Shown: positions 17,242 through 30,695, counted from the stretch's first letter. The stretch is 64,000 nucleotides of DNA from Actinopolymorpha alba DSM 45243 (GCF_000373925.1 NZ_KB892760.1:22474-86473), one strand, 5' to 3'. Notes: a model not told the origin generated them from the letters alone. Numbers and translations are program-made.

Positions 17242-18248
17242 TGCTGCCCGCCTTCGGAGGTGGCTTTGTTCGTGGAGTCGTTGTACGTGGAGCCAATTCC
17301 GGCTCGCCGCTGCCGGAACGCCCAGGCGTCGGCGACCATGCTGTCAAGGGAGCGTTGCGGTGACCAGCCGAGTTCGGTGCGGGCGCGGTCGTACGACGCC
17401 ACCAGAGACGGCGGGTCACCTGGCCGGCGCGGGCTCTCCACCACCGGGACGGCGTGACCGGTGATCCGGCGTACCGCGTCGAGGACCTCGCGCACCGTCG
17501 AACCGGCGCTGGTGCCGAGGTTGCAGACCAGATGCCGGCCCGGCGTTGCCGCGTCCAACGCCCGCAGGTGTGCGTCGGCGAGGTCGACCACGTGCAGGTA
17601 GTCGCGGACCGCCGTGCCGTCCCGCGTGGGGTAGTCGGTGCCGAAGACCCGCGCGTGCGGGACCTCCCCAGCCGCGACCGCGAGCAGGTTGGGAATGAGG
17701 TGCGTCTCGGGATCATGTCGCTCGCCGTAGCGGCCGTAAGCCCCAGCGACATTGAAATACCGCAGGCTGACCGCCGCCAGATCGTATGCCCGCGCCTCGC
17801 CCTCGAGCATCCGGTCGACCGCGAGCTTCGAGGCGCCGTAGGGGTTTGTCGGCACCGGGGGAGTGTCCTCGGTGATCGGCATCGTGGCCGGCGCGCCGTA
17901 CGTCGCGGCCGTCGAGGAGAACACGATCCGGCGTACGCCGTGCTCCCGCATGGCGTCGAGCAGCGCCAGCGTGCCGCCGACGTTGGTCCGCCAGTAGAGA
18001 TCCGGCTTCTGGACCGACTCGGCGACCAGTGACTTGGCGGCGAAGTGCAGCACGCCGTCGTACGACCCGTCGAGCACCTCCGCGGCCCTGTCAACCCCGG
18101 CTTGCACGAAGCTCGCACCGTCGGGGACGCCGTCGAGGTGCCCGGTCGACAGGTCGTCGAGCACGGTGACGTCGTGGCCCGCCTCGACCAGCAGTGCTCC
18201 CACGATGCCACCGATGTAGCCCGCGCCGCCGACGACGAGCAGCTTCAT
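17238..18248 (-). CDS. galE: UDP-glucose 4-epimerase
   Basis: The 336-residue short-chain dehydrogenase/reductase family protein interconverts UDP-galactose and UDP-glucose. It shows the NAD-binding GGAGYIGG at the N-terminus and the catalytic Y-x3-K in YGASKLAVDR. ATG at 18248 is chosen over an in-frame ATG six codons upstream, because AAGGAG lies nine bases before it, within the gap after the galT stop. Confidence 0.96.
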   Translation of the reverse strand: MKLLVVGGAGYIGGIVGALLVEAGHDVTVLDDLSTGHLDGVPDGASFVQAGVDRAAEVLDGSYDGVLHFAAKSLVAESVQKPDLYWRTNVGGTLALLDAMREHGVRRIVFSSTAATYGAPATMPITEDTPPVPTNPYGASKLAVDRMLEGEARAYDLAAVSLRYFNVAGAYGRYGERHDPETHLIPNLLAVAAGEVPHARVFGTDYPTRDGTAVRDYLHVVDLADAHLRALDAATPGRHLVCNLGTSAGSTVREVLDAVRRITGHAVPVVESPRRPGDPPSLVASYDRARTELGWSPQRSLDSMVADAWAFRQRRAGIGSTYNDSTNKATSEGGQQ

Positions 18249-18262
18249 GATCCGCTTCTCCT

Positions 18263-19384
<1,122 letters not shown>

Positions 19385-19634
19385 GCCTGCCCGCAATCTC
19401 CCTGCCCGCCAGCCACGCGCCGTGGGACCAGCGACGAGCCGCCCGGACATGCCCGACGCAACCAATCCGGCCGCGCGTACGTCGGAGAAACCCTAGCGTC
19501 GCGTCACCGAGCTGGTTCCGGAGCGGTGCGCCGGCCTGAAGGGAGTCGTTAGTCTTGGGCTCATGGCGAAGACCCGCCGTCCTGGTTGGGATACAGGACG
19601 CCCGCGCGACCTCTGAGCGGGCGGTGAAACACCC

Positions 19635-22353
<2,719 letters not shown>

Positions 22354-22364
22354 GTGGCCGCCGC

Positions 22365-22913
22365 GTGCGCACGATCGGTGTCGCCATCGCGATTCCCGAG
22401 CCGTACGGCGGGGAGCTGCAGCGTTGGCGAGCGGCACTTGGTGATCCGCTGGCTGACGCCATCCCGACCCACGTGACCTTGCTGCCGCCGACCAAGGTGC
22501 GTGACGAGGAGATGCTCGCCATCGAGCGGCACCTGCTGGCGGTGGCAGAGTCCTCCCGGCCGTTCCTGATGCGGCTGCACGGCACCGCGACCTTCCGGCC
22601 GGTCTCGCCGGTGGTCTTCGTCGCGCTCGCCGAGGGCATCTCCTCCTGCGAACGCCTGGCCGACGGCGTTCGCAGCGGGCCGCTGAACCGGGAGCTGGCG
22701 TTCCCCTACCACCCGCATGTCACCATCGCGCACGACCTGCCCGAGCACGTGCTCGACAAGGCGTACGAAGCGCTCGACGGCTACGAATGTGCGTTCAACG
22801 TGCAGGCTTTCAGCCTCTTCGAGCACGGTGCCGACTCCGTGTGGCGGCCCCAGCGCGACTTTGCCCTGGGTGGCCCGCTGCCCGGCCCGATGCTCGAGCC
22901 GCTCGACATCTGA
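22365..22913 (+). CDS. 2H phosphoesterase (2'-5' RNA ligase / LigT-like)
   Basis: The 182-residue protein contains the two H-x-T motifs of the 2H superfamily, in PTHVTLLPP and YHPHVTIA, spaced as in LigT-like cyclic phosphodiesterases. Members act on 2',3'-cyclic phosphates or 2'-5' RNA linkages. It is probably co-transcribed with trpS, with a GTG start 11 bases after the trpS stop, a pairing that would fit an RNA-related role. The cellular substrate cannot be deduced. Confidence 0.87.
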   Translation: MRTIGVAIAIPEPYGGELQRWRAALGDPLADAIPTHVTLLPPTKVRDEEMLAIERHLLAVAESSRPFLMRLHGTATFRPVSPVVFVALAEGISSCERLADGVRSGPLNRELAFPYHPHVTIAHDLPEHVLDKAYEALDGYECAFNVQAFSLFEHGADSVWRPQRDFALGGPLPGPMLEPLDI

Positions 22914-22942
22914 TCCACTCGCTCGGCACCAGAGCCGCGGGT

Positions 22943-23491
22943 TCACCGGGGCGTGACGAACCCCGACTCGTAGGCGGCGATGACGGCCTGCGTGCGATCC
23001 CGGGCGCCGAGCTTGGCCAGGATGTTGCCGACGTGGGTCTTCACCGTCTCCGGACTGACGTACATCCGTCCGGCGATCTCGGCGTTGGACAGGCCCTCGG
23101 CCATCAGCCGGAGCGTCTCCGCCTCGCGTCCGGTGAGCGGGTGCGGCGGGCGCGGCGTGCCGTGCCGGGCGGCCAGGCTCCGGATCGCCGCGGGGAACAA
23201 CAGGGAGTCGCCGCTCGCGACGAGCCGGACCGCCTGCAGTATCTCGGCCGGCCGGGCCCGCTTGAGGAGGAAGCCGCTGGCGCCGGCGCGCAGCGCCTCG
23301 TAGACGTATTCGTCGTTCTCGAACGTGGTCACCACGAGGACCTTCGGCGGGTCGGCCACCGTGTCGAGGAGAAGCCGGGTGGCCCGCAGGCCGTCCAGCT
23401 CGGGCATGCGGACGTCCATCAGTACGACATCCGGCCGGAGGTTCCGGACCAGCGGGACCACCTCGGCGCCGGTCGCGGCCTCACCCACCAC
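22943..23491 (-). pseudogene. NarL-type response regulator lacking its N-terminus
   Basis: The frame retains most of a receiver domain, including VVLMDVRMPELDG, whose Asp is the phosphorylation site, and a complete LuxR-type helix-turn-helix (PLTGREAETLRLMAEGLSN...). Homology begins abruptly at VVGEAATG. The intact regulator at 27236-27895 has 28 residues before the same point, including the acidic pair needed for Mg binding. Upstream the sequence changes to a different frame encoding membrane-protein segments (23492-23718). I read this as a deletion that removed the regulator start, so the product is probably not made or not functional. Confidence 0.75.
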
Positions 23492-23718
23492 GGGGTGAGC
23501 GCCTGGGCGACGAACCCGGTGTAGACGACACCGAACACCCAGGGCCGCACCGGGCTGTCCGGTGACACCGCGGCGTTGCCGGTGGTCGCGACGAACACCC
23601 CCGCGAGTGGGCCGACCACGGCGATGGGTGCGAGGAATCCGGTGCCCAACCAGATCGGGAACAACACCAACCACGACGGCAGGCCGACTCGACCGGTGAC
23701 AACGGGTCCAGCTCTCAA
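23492..23718 (-). pseudogene. Fragment of a membrane protein or sensor kinase
   Basis: A frame starting at TTG 23718, overlapping the oxidase stop, encodes hydrophobic segments (SWLVLFPIWLGTGFLAPIAVV and VFGVVYTGFVAQALTPWW). It then meets the remains of the response regulator in another frame. It looks like the N-terminal membrane part of a larger protein, perhaps the kinase partner of that regulator, or of an unrelated small membrane protein. No catalytic domain remains. Confidence 0.5.
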
Positions 23719-25271
23719 CTGACGTCGATGTTGGCCATCATCGCCATGTCCTCGTGCTCGAGGTTGTGGCAGTGCATGACGTACCGGCCGCGGAACCCGT
23801 CAAAACGCACCAGGATCTGGACTACCTCATAGGGGCGAACGTCAACCGTGTCCTTCCAGCCGGTGTCCGAGGCACGCGGCGTCCTGCCGTTGCGGCTCAG
23901 AACCTGGAAGTGCCCGAGGTGGACATGGACCGGGTGGTGGAAGTCGGAGGTCAACGTCCACAGTTCGGTCGTACCGAGTTCGGGACTGGCCAACGCGCTG
24001 GCCGGGTCGAACGGTTGCCCGTTGATCATCCACAGCTTGCCGTGCGGGCCGGGGCCGCTGAGTCTGAAATCGAACCGGCGCCTGCGTACCGCCTGGTCCG
24101 CCGAGAGGCGGCGGGCGTCGGCGAGTGTGGCCGGTACGGCGCTGTCGTCCCTGGCGCGGCGAGTGATGTGGAAGCGCATGACATCACGGGTCGTGCCGGC
24201 ACCGAGATGGTTACGCAGCACCACGTGGGTGCCGACCGGGTATGCCCCGAAGTCGACGATGACGTCGGCGCGTTCGGCGCTCGCGAGCACCAGCCGGTCC
24301 AGCGGCTGCGGTCGGGCGAGCAACCCGACATCGCTTCCGATCTGGGTGAACGCCGCTCCCGACGGTGGTGGCGGGTCCAGGCGAAGGTCGAACCGGCGAG
24401 CGTTGTTGGCGTTGAGGATCCGCAGCCGGTACCGGACCGCCGCAACCTCGGCTTGCGGCCACGGCGCCCCGTTGACGAGGATCACGTCACCTTCGACACC
24501 CTGGTGGTAGGGGCCGGTCACCCCCGGCGTACCCAGCAGTGACGGATCGGCGGACGGGTAGAGCATCGAGCCGTCCTCGCCGAACGCGCGGTCACAGATC
24601 AGCAAGGGAATCTCCCGGTCGCCGCGGGGCAACGGCAGTGCGTCCTCGACAGCGTCGCGAACGAGGAACATGCCGGCAAGTCCGCGGTAGACCTGTGGTG
24701 CGGTGAAGTCCATCCGGTGGTCGTGGTACCACAAGGTGGCGGCTGGCTGGTCGAGCGGAAACTCGTGCACGAACTCCGCCGGAGTGAGCTTCCACGCCGA
24801 CGGAGCGTGTGCGGCGTGGGCACCGGAAGGTTCGAATCGCTCGGTCAGCTGAGGCGGAACGACCAGATGGGTGGGATAGCCGTCGAACTCCGGCGGGGTG
24901 ACGCCGCCGTGCAGGTGCGTCGACGTGGGGACGGGTAGCTTGTTGACGACCCGCACTTTGATCGGCTGCTGACCACGCACATCGAACGTCGGTCCGGGAA
25001 ACACGCCGTTGTAACCCCAGATTTCGGTACGGGTGCCCGGAATGATCTCCACTCGGGCCGGCTCCTGGACGAATTCGTACGTACCGTCACGGGTGGGTTC
25101 GGCGGTCGCGGGGACAGCCAGCGGCACGGTGAACGGCGTTGGGAGCCGGAGCCGACTGGGGAGTGGGACAGCGCTGCGTTCGGTGGTGAGCGACCCGCAG
25201 CCGCTCACCCCGACAGCGGCGGTCGCGAGGGCACCGAGAAAGCCGCGCCGGGACAAACGTCGCGACGTCAT
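23715..25271 (-). CDS. Multicopper oxidase, exported lipoprotein
   Basis: The 518-residue protein has a twin-arginine signal (SRRLSRRGFLGALATAAVG) ending in a lipobox (GVSGC25). All copper-ligand motifs are seen: HLHGG, WYHDHRM, HPVHVHLGHF and MHCHNLEHEDMAMM, the last two supplying the type 1 and trinuclear sites. It resembles CotA/bilirubin-oxidase-type enzymes oxidising phenols, metals or pigments. ATG at 25271 overlaps the upstream gene as ATGA; the longer open frame upstream is that gene read in another frame. It is the main enzyme of a four-gene leftward operon. Confidence 0.92.
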   Translation of the reverse strand: MTSRRLSRRGFLGALATAAVGVSGCGSLTTERSAVPLPSRLRLPTPFTVPLAVPATAEPTRDGTYEFVQEPARVEIIPGTRTEIWGYNGVFPGPTFDVRGQQPIKVRVVNKLPVPTSTHLHGGVTPPEFDGYPTHLVVPPQLTERFEPSGAHAAHAPSAWKLTPAEFVHEFPLDQPAATLWYHDHRMDFTAPQVYRGLAGMFLVRDAVEDALPLPRGDREIPLLICDRAFGEDGSMLYPSADPSLLGTPGVTGPYHQGVEGDVILVNGAPWPQAEVAAVRYRLRILNANNARRFDLRLDPPPPSGAAFTQIGSDVGLLARPQPLDRLVLASAERADVIVDFGAYPVGTHVVLRNHLGAGTTRDVMRFHITRRARDDSAVPATLADARRLSADQAVRRRRFDFRLSGPGPHGKLWMINGQPFDPASALASPELGTTELWTLTSDFHHPVHVHLGHFQVLSRNGRTPRASDTGWKDTVDVRPYEVVQILVRFDGFRGRYVMHCHNLEHEDMAMMANIDVS

Positions 25272-25708
25272 CGTGCTGCCCCTCGTTTCCGGCTTGGGCG
25301 GCGGTGACGCAGACGCGGAGACCACAGCGTGATGAGGAACGCCACCGACAACCCGAACAGCAGGACGCCGAGCGGGATGTGCAGCGCGACGACGCGGGCG
25401 TACCCGAGCCCGGCCTGCAGTTCGGCCAGCACGAAGGCGGCCGCACTCGCGGCGATCGGCCAGGCGGGACCCCGACCCGGACGCCACACCAGAATCGCCG
25501 CGACGACCTGGAAGAAGAGCAGCGCGACCAGGAACGACGCGGTGGCGCTGTGCAGGTCGAGCATGCCGACGTCGCCAGTGACGAACAGCCCGGCAAAAAC
25601 CGGTTGCGCGAGGATGAGGAGGGTGACGAGCAGCGCGGGGCCGCGCAACGACCACACTGCCCAGCGGGGTACGAGAGCCACGGATTGTCGTACCAACGCG
25701 GTGGTCAT
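25268..25708 (-). CDS. Four-span membrane protein of unknown function
   Basis: The 146-residue protein has four hydrophobic segments (around 22-40, 52-72, 79-99 and 106-126) and a very basic C-terminal tail. Start and stop overlap the neighbouring genes as ATGA on both sides, so it is translationally coupled to the small protein before it and to the multicopper oxidase after it. It may help anchor or reduce the oxidase. I do not recognise a named family. Confidence 0.75.
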   Translation of the reverse strand: MTTALVRQSVALVPRWAVWSLRGPALLVTLLILAQPVFAGLFVTGDVGMLDLHSATASFLVALLFFQVVAAILVWRPGRGPAWPIAASAAAFVLAELQAGLGYARVVALHIPLGVLLFGLSVAFLITLWSPRLRHRRPSRKRGAAR

Positions 25709-25917
25709 GGTGCGTCCCGCGACTTCCGATCGATGATCACGGCGATGACCGCGCCCGCGACGCCCAGGACGGGCATCACCATCCCCAGGAGGATTCCAGC
25801 GCTGATCGAGATGTCCCCGCCGCCGGCCACCATCGGTCGGCCGAGGGCCGAGGTCAGCAAGGCGCCAGCGACCAGGCCGATGAACAGACCAAGGATGGCC
25901 ACCCCAAGTGTTCTCAT
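25705..25917 (-). CDS. Small two-span membrane protein
   Basis: The 70-residue protein contains two hydrophobic segments (GVAILGLFIGLVAGALLTSA and ILLGMVMPVLGVAGAVIAVI) and ends with a basic tail. It is the first gene of the oxidase operon, coupled by ATGA to the next gene, and it starts only 59 bp from the divergent histidine kinase gene. Function is unknown. Confidence 0.65.
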   Translation of the reverse strand: MRTLGVAILGLFIGLVAGALLTSALGRPMVAGGGDISISAGILLGMVMPVLGVAGAVIAVIIDRKSRDAP

Positions 25918-25976
25918 GATCTGAGAAGGTACGCATGAGCCGGCCGCTGCGTCGTCCCTCCTGAATCAACAATCGG

Positions 25977-27239
25977 GTGTCGCAGCTTGGGGTATGTGTC
26001 TTCGCGGCGAGTACGTCAGCTGTCGACATCAAACCGGCTACCGACGAGATTTCCCAGGACCCGTTGCCGCGTCGACTACGCTGGCTGGGCGTGGGTGTGA
26101 GCAGACGACAGGTCGTGCTCGACGCCTGCCTCGGCGGCGTCGTGTCACTGGTCGTCGCGGTCGCGATCACCGCGAACGTCGGTGGGAGCCGTGGACCCGA
26201 CGTCGGTGCGTACATGTTCGCGGTGGGTCTCGGCCTGTTGATGCTCGTCCGGCGCCACCATCCCTCGCTGGCACTGCTCGCGACTGCCGTGGGACTGACC
26301 GGCTACTACATCGCCGACTATCCGCCGATCGGGCTCGCCGTACCCCTCGCCGCCGCGCTCTACTCCGCTGCTGAACACGGCAAGGTCCTGCTGGCCACCA
26401 GCACGGCCGTAGTCCTGGTGGCGGCATCGAGTTTCTTCCGACTGCGCGAGGGTACGGCGCTCGGCTACCTGTTCGGCTACGAACTGCCGTGGTCAGTGGC
26501 AATCATGGCCGGCGCCATCGCGCTCGGCGACGGCGTACGGAACCGCCAGATCCGCACGGCGCAACAGCGTCAACGCGAGCAGGACCTCCTACGCACGAGC
26601 CAGCAGGAAGCCGTCAGGGTCATCACCCAGGAACGCCTGCAGCTCGCTCGCGATCTGCATGACGTGTTGGCTCACACCACGACGATCATCTCGATGCAGG
26701 CCGATGTCGCCCGTGAGGCGCTCGACGACCGCGATGTCGACGCCACGCAGGCCGCTCTCGCCGTCATCCGCTCCGCTAGCGGACAGGCCACTCAGGAACT
26801 GCGCTCCACGGTCACTCTGCTACGGCAGCCGGCCGAACACACGCCGCGTGCCCCGGTGGGCACCCTGGAACATCTCGACCGTCTGGCCGCCGCCACCACC
26901 GACAGTGGGCTGCCCGTCGCCGTTCACCTCGAGGGGCAGCAAGCACCGCTGCCCACCGTCGTCGACGTGACGGCGTACCGCATCGTGCAGGAGGCGCTCA
27001 CCAATGCCGTACGCCACGCCAACGCGACCCACGTCGATGTGTACCTGCGTTATCGGTCCGACCGTGTCGACATCGCCGTGAAAGACAACGGCCACGGCGG
27101 TGGTACGAGCACGGACGGTGGGCACGGGTTGGCCGGCATGCGGGAACGGGCGGAGTTGGTCGGTGGCACACTCACCGCGACGGCGGCCGACGACGGCTTC
27201 GAAGTCTCCGCCTCACTGCCGATCGAGGGAGTGCGATGA
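25977..27239 (+). CDS. Sensor histidine kinase, NarX/DesK-type
   Basis: The 420-residue protein has four to five membrane segments (about 45-175), then a HisKA_3 dimerisation domain with the phospho-accepting His in ERLQLARDLHDVLAH, and a HATPase domain (EALTNAVRHA, DNGHG, GHGLAGMRERA). It autophosphorylates and passes phosphate to the coupled regulator. The start is uncertain: GTG at 25977 gives the longest form, but conserved sequence begins near 26100. It diverges from the multicopper oxidase operon, a likely target. Confidence 0.9.
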   Translation: MSQLGVCVFAASTSAVDIKPATDEISQDPLPRRLRWLGVGVSRRQVVLDACLGGVVSLVVAVAITANVGGSRGPDVGAYMFAVGLGLLMLVRRHHPSLALLATAVGLTGYYIADYPPIGLAVPLAAALYSAAEHGKVLLATSTAVVLVAASSFFRLREGTALGYLFGYELPWSVAIMAGAIALGDGVRNRQIRTAQQRQREQDLLRTSQQEAVRVITQERLQLARDLHDVLAHTTTIISMQADVAREALDDRDVDATQAALAVIRSASGQATQELRSTVTLLRQPAEHTPRAPVGTLEHLDRLAAATTDSGLPVAVHLEGQQAPLPTVVDVTAYRIVQEALTNAVRHANATHVDVYLRYRSDRVDIAVKDNGHGGGTSTDGGHGLAGMRERAELVGGTLTATAADDGFEVSASLPIEGVR

Positions 27240-27895
27240 TCCGCGTGGCCATTGTCGATGACCAGCAGCTCGTTCGTGCCGGACTACGTGCGCTGCTGGA
27301 ACGCGCGCCTGACATCACCGTCGTCGGCGAAGCAGCCGACGGAGAGGACGCGCGGGCACTCTGTCAGGAGCAGCGCCCTGACGTGGTCCTCATGGACATC
27401 CGGATGCCCGGAACGGACGGCATCGAGGCGACCCGCCGCATCACCGGTGACGAGCAGCTGGCCAACATCCAGGTCATCATGCTGACCACGTTCGACACCG
27501 ACGAGCACATCTTCGACGCGATCAGCGCCGGAGCCGCTGGGTTTCTTCTCAAGGACGCACACCCAGACGATCTGCGCCGGGCCATCCACGTCGTCGCCGG
27601 CGGCGAGGCCTTGCTGTCGCCTGCTGTGACTCGCCGGGTGATGAACGCCGCCGCTCGCACGGTCGTCCAGCCGCCCCGCACCGACCTGGTCGCCGGGCTC
27701 ACCGAACGCGAGCGAGAGGTGCTCTATCAGATCGGATGCGGTCGGTCCAACGACGAGGTCGCCGCCGAACTCCACATCACGTCGGCCACCGCGCGCACCT
27801 ACGTGAGTCGCCTCCTCAGCAAGCTCCACGCCCGCGACCGCTCCCAGCTCGTCGCGCTCGCCTACCAGGCTGGCCTCCCTCAGCTCAGGAACTGA
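27236..27895 (+). CDS. Response regulator, NarL/FixJ family
   Basis: The 219-residue protein has a receiver domain with the D8-D9 acidic pair, phospho-acceptor D54 (VVLMDIRMP) and K in GFLLKDA, and a LuxR-type helix-turn-helix at about 150-210 (LTEREREVLYQIGCGRSNDEVA). Its ATG overlaps the kinase stop (ATGA). It serves here as the intact reference for the truncated regulator at 22943-23491. Confidence 0.95.
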   Translation: MIRVAIVDDQQLVRAGLRALLERAPDITVVGEAADGEDARALCQEQRPDVVLMDIRMPGTDGIEATRRITGDEQLANIQVIMLTTFDTDEHIFDAISAGAAGFLLKDAHPDDLRRAIHVVAGGEALLSPAVTRRVMNAAARTVVQPPRTDLVAGLTEREREVLYQIGCGRSNDEVAAELHITSATARTYVSRLLSKLHARDRSQLVALAYQAGLPQLRN

Positions 27896-28126
27896 CTGGA
27901 CAAGGGCACCGGGCATCACGTCGAACGGACGGGTCGGCGCCCGAGTCCGCACCCCGTTGTTCCAACTCGGCATCGAGCGCGCCCAGATGGAGGAGGACAC
28001 CGGCAAGTCCACTCATGTCGGGCGTGACCGGCGGCGGCCCAAAGGCGAAATCGCCTACGGCCTTTGTAGGGGAACCAAGGACGTCAAGATCTTTGGTCGG
28101 GTCGCACACTGGGTAGCGGTGATGTC

Positions 28127-29239
28127 ATGCGGGTCAGCCAGATCAAGCAGCGAGTCGAGGCGCTGGTCGGGCGTACCCGCGAACGCTCCCGCCTCCTCGA
28201 TCACCTCGCGCGGGCTCTGGCGCACTACCAGGCGGTCCTGGGGAGCCAGCTCGCGGCGGCCGCGACGTACTTCGCCTTCCTGTCGTTCTTTCCGCTGATG
28301 GCACTGACGTTCGCCGCGGTGGGGTACGTCGTGGTCTACGTGCCGGGCGCCGAACGCCAGGTCACCGCCGCCCTGACCGCCGCCTTCCCCGGCATGATCG
28401 GGACGGGCCCGAACCAGATCAACGTCATGGCGATCGCGAGCCAGAAGGCCGGCGTGGGGATCGTGGGTCTGCTGGTGCTGTTGTACTCCGGCCTCGGCTG
28501 GATCTCGGCTCTGCGGAGCGCGCTGCAGGCGGTCTTTGAGGCCGTGGCGGTCAAGAAGCGGAACTTCCTTGTGAACAAGGCCCATGACCTGCTCGTCCTG
28601 GTTGCCGTCGGGATCATCCTGGTGATCTCTGTCGGGCTAGGTACGTCGGTGACCGGCTTCACCGACACTGTGCTGCGTTTCCTCGGGCTCGCCGGGGCGC
28701 CCGGTGTGCGCTGGTTGCTCGTGGCGGCGTCGATCGTGGTCGGGATCGGAGCCAACACGGTGCTGTTCTTCACGCTGTACCGCCTGCTGCCCAGGCACGA
28801 GGTGCCGGCGAGGGCGCTGTGGCAGGGCGCGCTCCTTGCCGGTGTGGGGTTCGAGATCCTCAAACAGCTGGCCAGCCTGGTGATCGGGAGCGTCACGAGC
28901 AACCCGTTGTACGGCGCGTTCGCGATCATGGTCGCCCTGCTCATCTGGATCAACTACTTCGACCGGCTGGCGGTCCTCGGTGCTGCGTGGGCGGTGACGG
29001 CGGCCACCTCGCCGGCCACCTCGACGGAGCACGCGGAGGATGCCAGCGCGGTAGCGACGACGCGCGGCGAGAAAGCGGGAGGGCGCGCGAGGAACGCCGC
29101 GACGCACGCGGTGTCGGCGGTGTGTGGAGCGCTGGCTGTCGGCTGGCTCGCGGCCAGGAGGAGGCGGGCCGTGAGCGCTGAGCGCTCCGCGTCCTACGGA
29201 ACCCGTGCCGCCGGGGCTCGCCGCCGCGTGCGGACGTGA
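28127..29239 (+). CDS. YihY/BrkB family membrane protein
   Basis: The 370-residue protein has about six membrane segments and the family regions AAAATYFAFLSFFPLMALTF, LYSGLGWISALRSALQAVF and NPLYGAFAIMVALLIWINYFDRL. The C-terminal 80 residues are charged and alanine-rich, with one further hydrophobic stretch. The family role is unsettled; it was once called ribonuclease BN. The 3' end overlaps the convergent carboxypeptidase gene by 46 bases. The 231 bp before it (27896-28126) hold no supported gene. Confidence 0.88.
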   Translation: MRVSQIKQRVEALVGRTRERSRLLDHLARALAHYQAVLGSQLAAAATYFAFLSFFPLMALTFAAVGYVVVYVPGAERQVTAALTAAFPGMIGTGPNQINVMAIASQKAGVGIVGLLVLLYSGLGWISALRSALQAVFEAVAVKKRNFLVNKAHDLLVLVAVGIILVISVGLGTSVTGFTDTVLRFLGLAGAPGVRWLLVAASIVVGIGANTVLFFTLYRLLPRHEVPARALWQGALLAGVGFEILKQLASLVIGSVTSNPLYGAFAIMVALLIWINYFDRLAVLGAAWAVTAATSPATSTEHAEDASAVATTRGEKAGGRARNAATHAVSAVCGALAVGWLAARRRRAVSAERSASYGTRAAGARRRVRT

Positions 29240-30585
29240 GAGTAGACGCGGAGCCCCGCGAGGACGACGAACGCGGCACCGGTGACCCAGATCCACAGCG
29301 GCAGCCGCTGGAGGGTGTCGGGAAGGATAGTCACGCCCGGACGCACCGTGCGCGGGACGGCCCCAGCGGTCGGGGTTTCCTGCGTCTGCGCGGTGGCGCC
29401 CGTGGGCGAGTGCGAAGGAGCGCTGGTGGGTCCGGGGGAGGCGGTCTGGGGAGTGAGGTGGGTGGCCGCGGCCAGCGCGACCTCGTTGGCAGTGACGAGG
29501 GTGCCGACGGGTTTGGCCTTCTCCGCGACGGTGAAGCCCCAGTCAAGGAGCTTGCCGGCCTTCTCCCAGGACGGCCGGTCGGTGCGCATCAGGGACACCA
29601 CGAGCCTTCGGCCGCCACGCTCGGCGGCGCCCACGAAGGTGTTGTGTGCCTGGGTGGTGTAGCCGTTCTTGACGCCGATCGCTCCGGGGTAGTTGGCCAG
29701 GAGCTTGTTGCCGTTCTGGATCTGGAACGTCTTGCCGCCCCGGCCCGGGAAGTTGTACCGCGGCGTCGTGGCGTACTTGCGGAAGTCCGCGCGGCCCATG
29801 CCTTCCCGCGCGAAGAGCGCGAGATCGTACGCCGAGGAGACCTGCTTGGGCTCGTCGAGTCCGCTGCTGTTGACGGCATGGGTGTCGAACGCGCCGAGCC
29901 GCTTGGCCTCGGCGTTCATCAGGCGTACGGCGGCCCGCATGCCCCCGCTGGCGTTAGCGAGCGCGTTGGCGGCGTCGTTGCCGGAGGGAAGGAACAAACC
30001 GTAGAAGAGTTGGTCGATGGTGTAGATGCTGCCGGCTTCGACGCCGACCTTGCTGCCCTCCATGTTGGCGTCAGCCTGGACCGCGGTGTAGCGGGCACGC
30101 TTGTCGAGGCGGGGCAGAAGCGCGATCGCGGTGAGGGTCTTGAGCGTGCTCGCCGGGGGGAGTTGGGCGTGGGCGTTCTTGGCCGCCAGGATCTCGCCGG
30201 TGTCCAGGTCAGCCACGACGTACGACGCGACGTCCACGTTGGGCGGGCGCACCGGAGCCTTCGGGTCGACGACGACCGAACCCGTCTGGCCAAGTGCCGC
30301 ACCGCCGATTGATTCGGTGAACGGGTTGGCCGGGTTGGTGCCGGTGGTGATACCTGGCGTGGGCGTACCCGTTGGGGCCGTCGAGCCAGGGGGTGCCGTC
30401 GCTGGTGCTGTCGTGGCCGCCGGACCCGGCTCGAGGGCGAGGCTCTCCGCTCGGGCGGTGCCTGGCGCGCCGACCGGCGCCGTGGGCGGCATGGCGACAA
30501 AGCCGAGCATCACAAGCAGGGCAAGGAGGCCGGTTGTCGCCGCCTGCGCGGCGCGGAGACACCCTGGGGGCAGATCCGGGGACAT
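29194..30585 (-). CDS. D-alanyl-D-alanine carboxypeptidase (DacA/PBP5-like)
   Basis: The 463-residue protein trims peptidoglycan pentapeptides outside the membrane. It has a signal or anchor helix (about 15-35), a long Thr/Pro-rich linker (about 50-110), then the peptidase S11 domain with S146-T-L-K149, PSGND and GVKNGYT. A Pro/Thr-rich stretch leads to a C-terminal membrane helix (LWIWVTGAAFVVLAGLRVY) and a basic tail. It is therefore anchored at both ends of the domain. Confidence 0.93.
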   Translation of the reverse strand: MSPDLPPGCLRAAQAATTGLLALLVMLGFVAMPPTAPVGAPGTARAESLALEPGPAATTAPATAPPGSTAPTGTPTPGITTGTNPANPFTESIGGAALGQTGSVVVDPKAPVRPPNVDVASYVVADLDTGEILAAKNAHAQLPPASTLKTLTAIALLPRLDKRARYTAVQADANMEGSKVGVEAGSIYTIDQLFYGLFLPSGNDAANALANASGGMRAAVRLMNAEAKRLGAFDTHAVNSSGLDEPKQVSSAYDLALFAREGMGRADFRKYATTPRYNFPGRGGKTFQIQNGNKLLANYPGAIGVKNGYTTQAHNTFVGAAERGGRRLVVSLMRTDRPSWEKAGKLLDWGFTVAEKAKPVGTLVTANEVALAAATHLTPQTASPGPTSAPSHSPTGATAQTQETPTAGAVPRTVRPGVTILPDTLQRLPLWIWVTGAAFVVLAGLRVYSHVRTRRRAPAARVP

Positions 30586-30695
30586 GGTGTCGCACAGACT
30601 AGTACGCCAGCGTTGAATGCGTTTTGCAGCGCGCGTGAATAGTGGATAACCGTTGAAACACAGTCAGCAGGACCTCGCCGCAAGGAGAGCGACCA

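Noticed and set aside
27896..28126. Possible gene remnant before the YihY gene
   Set aside because: Short frames on both strands look slightly protein-like but match nothing I know and have no start signals.
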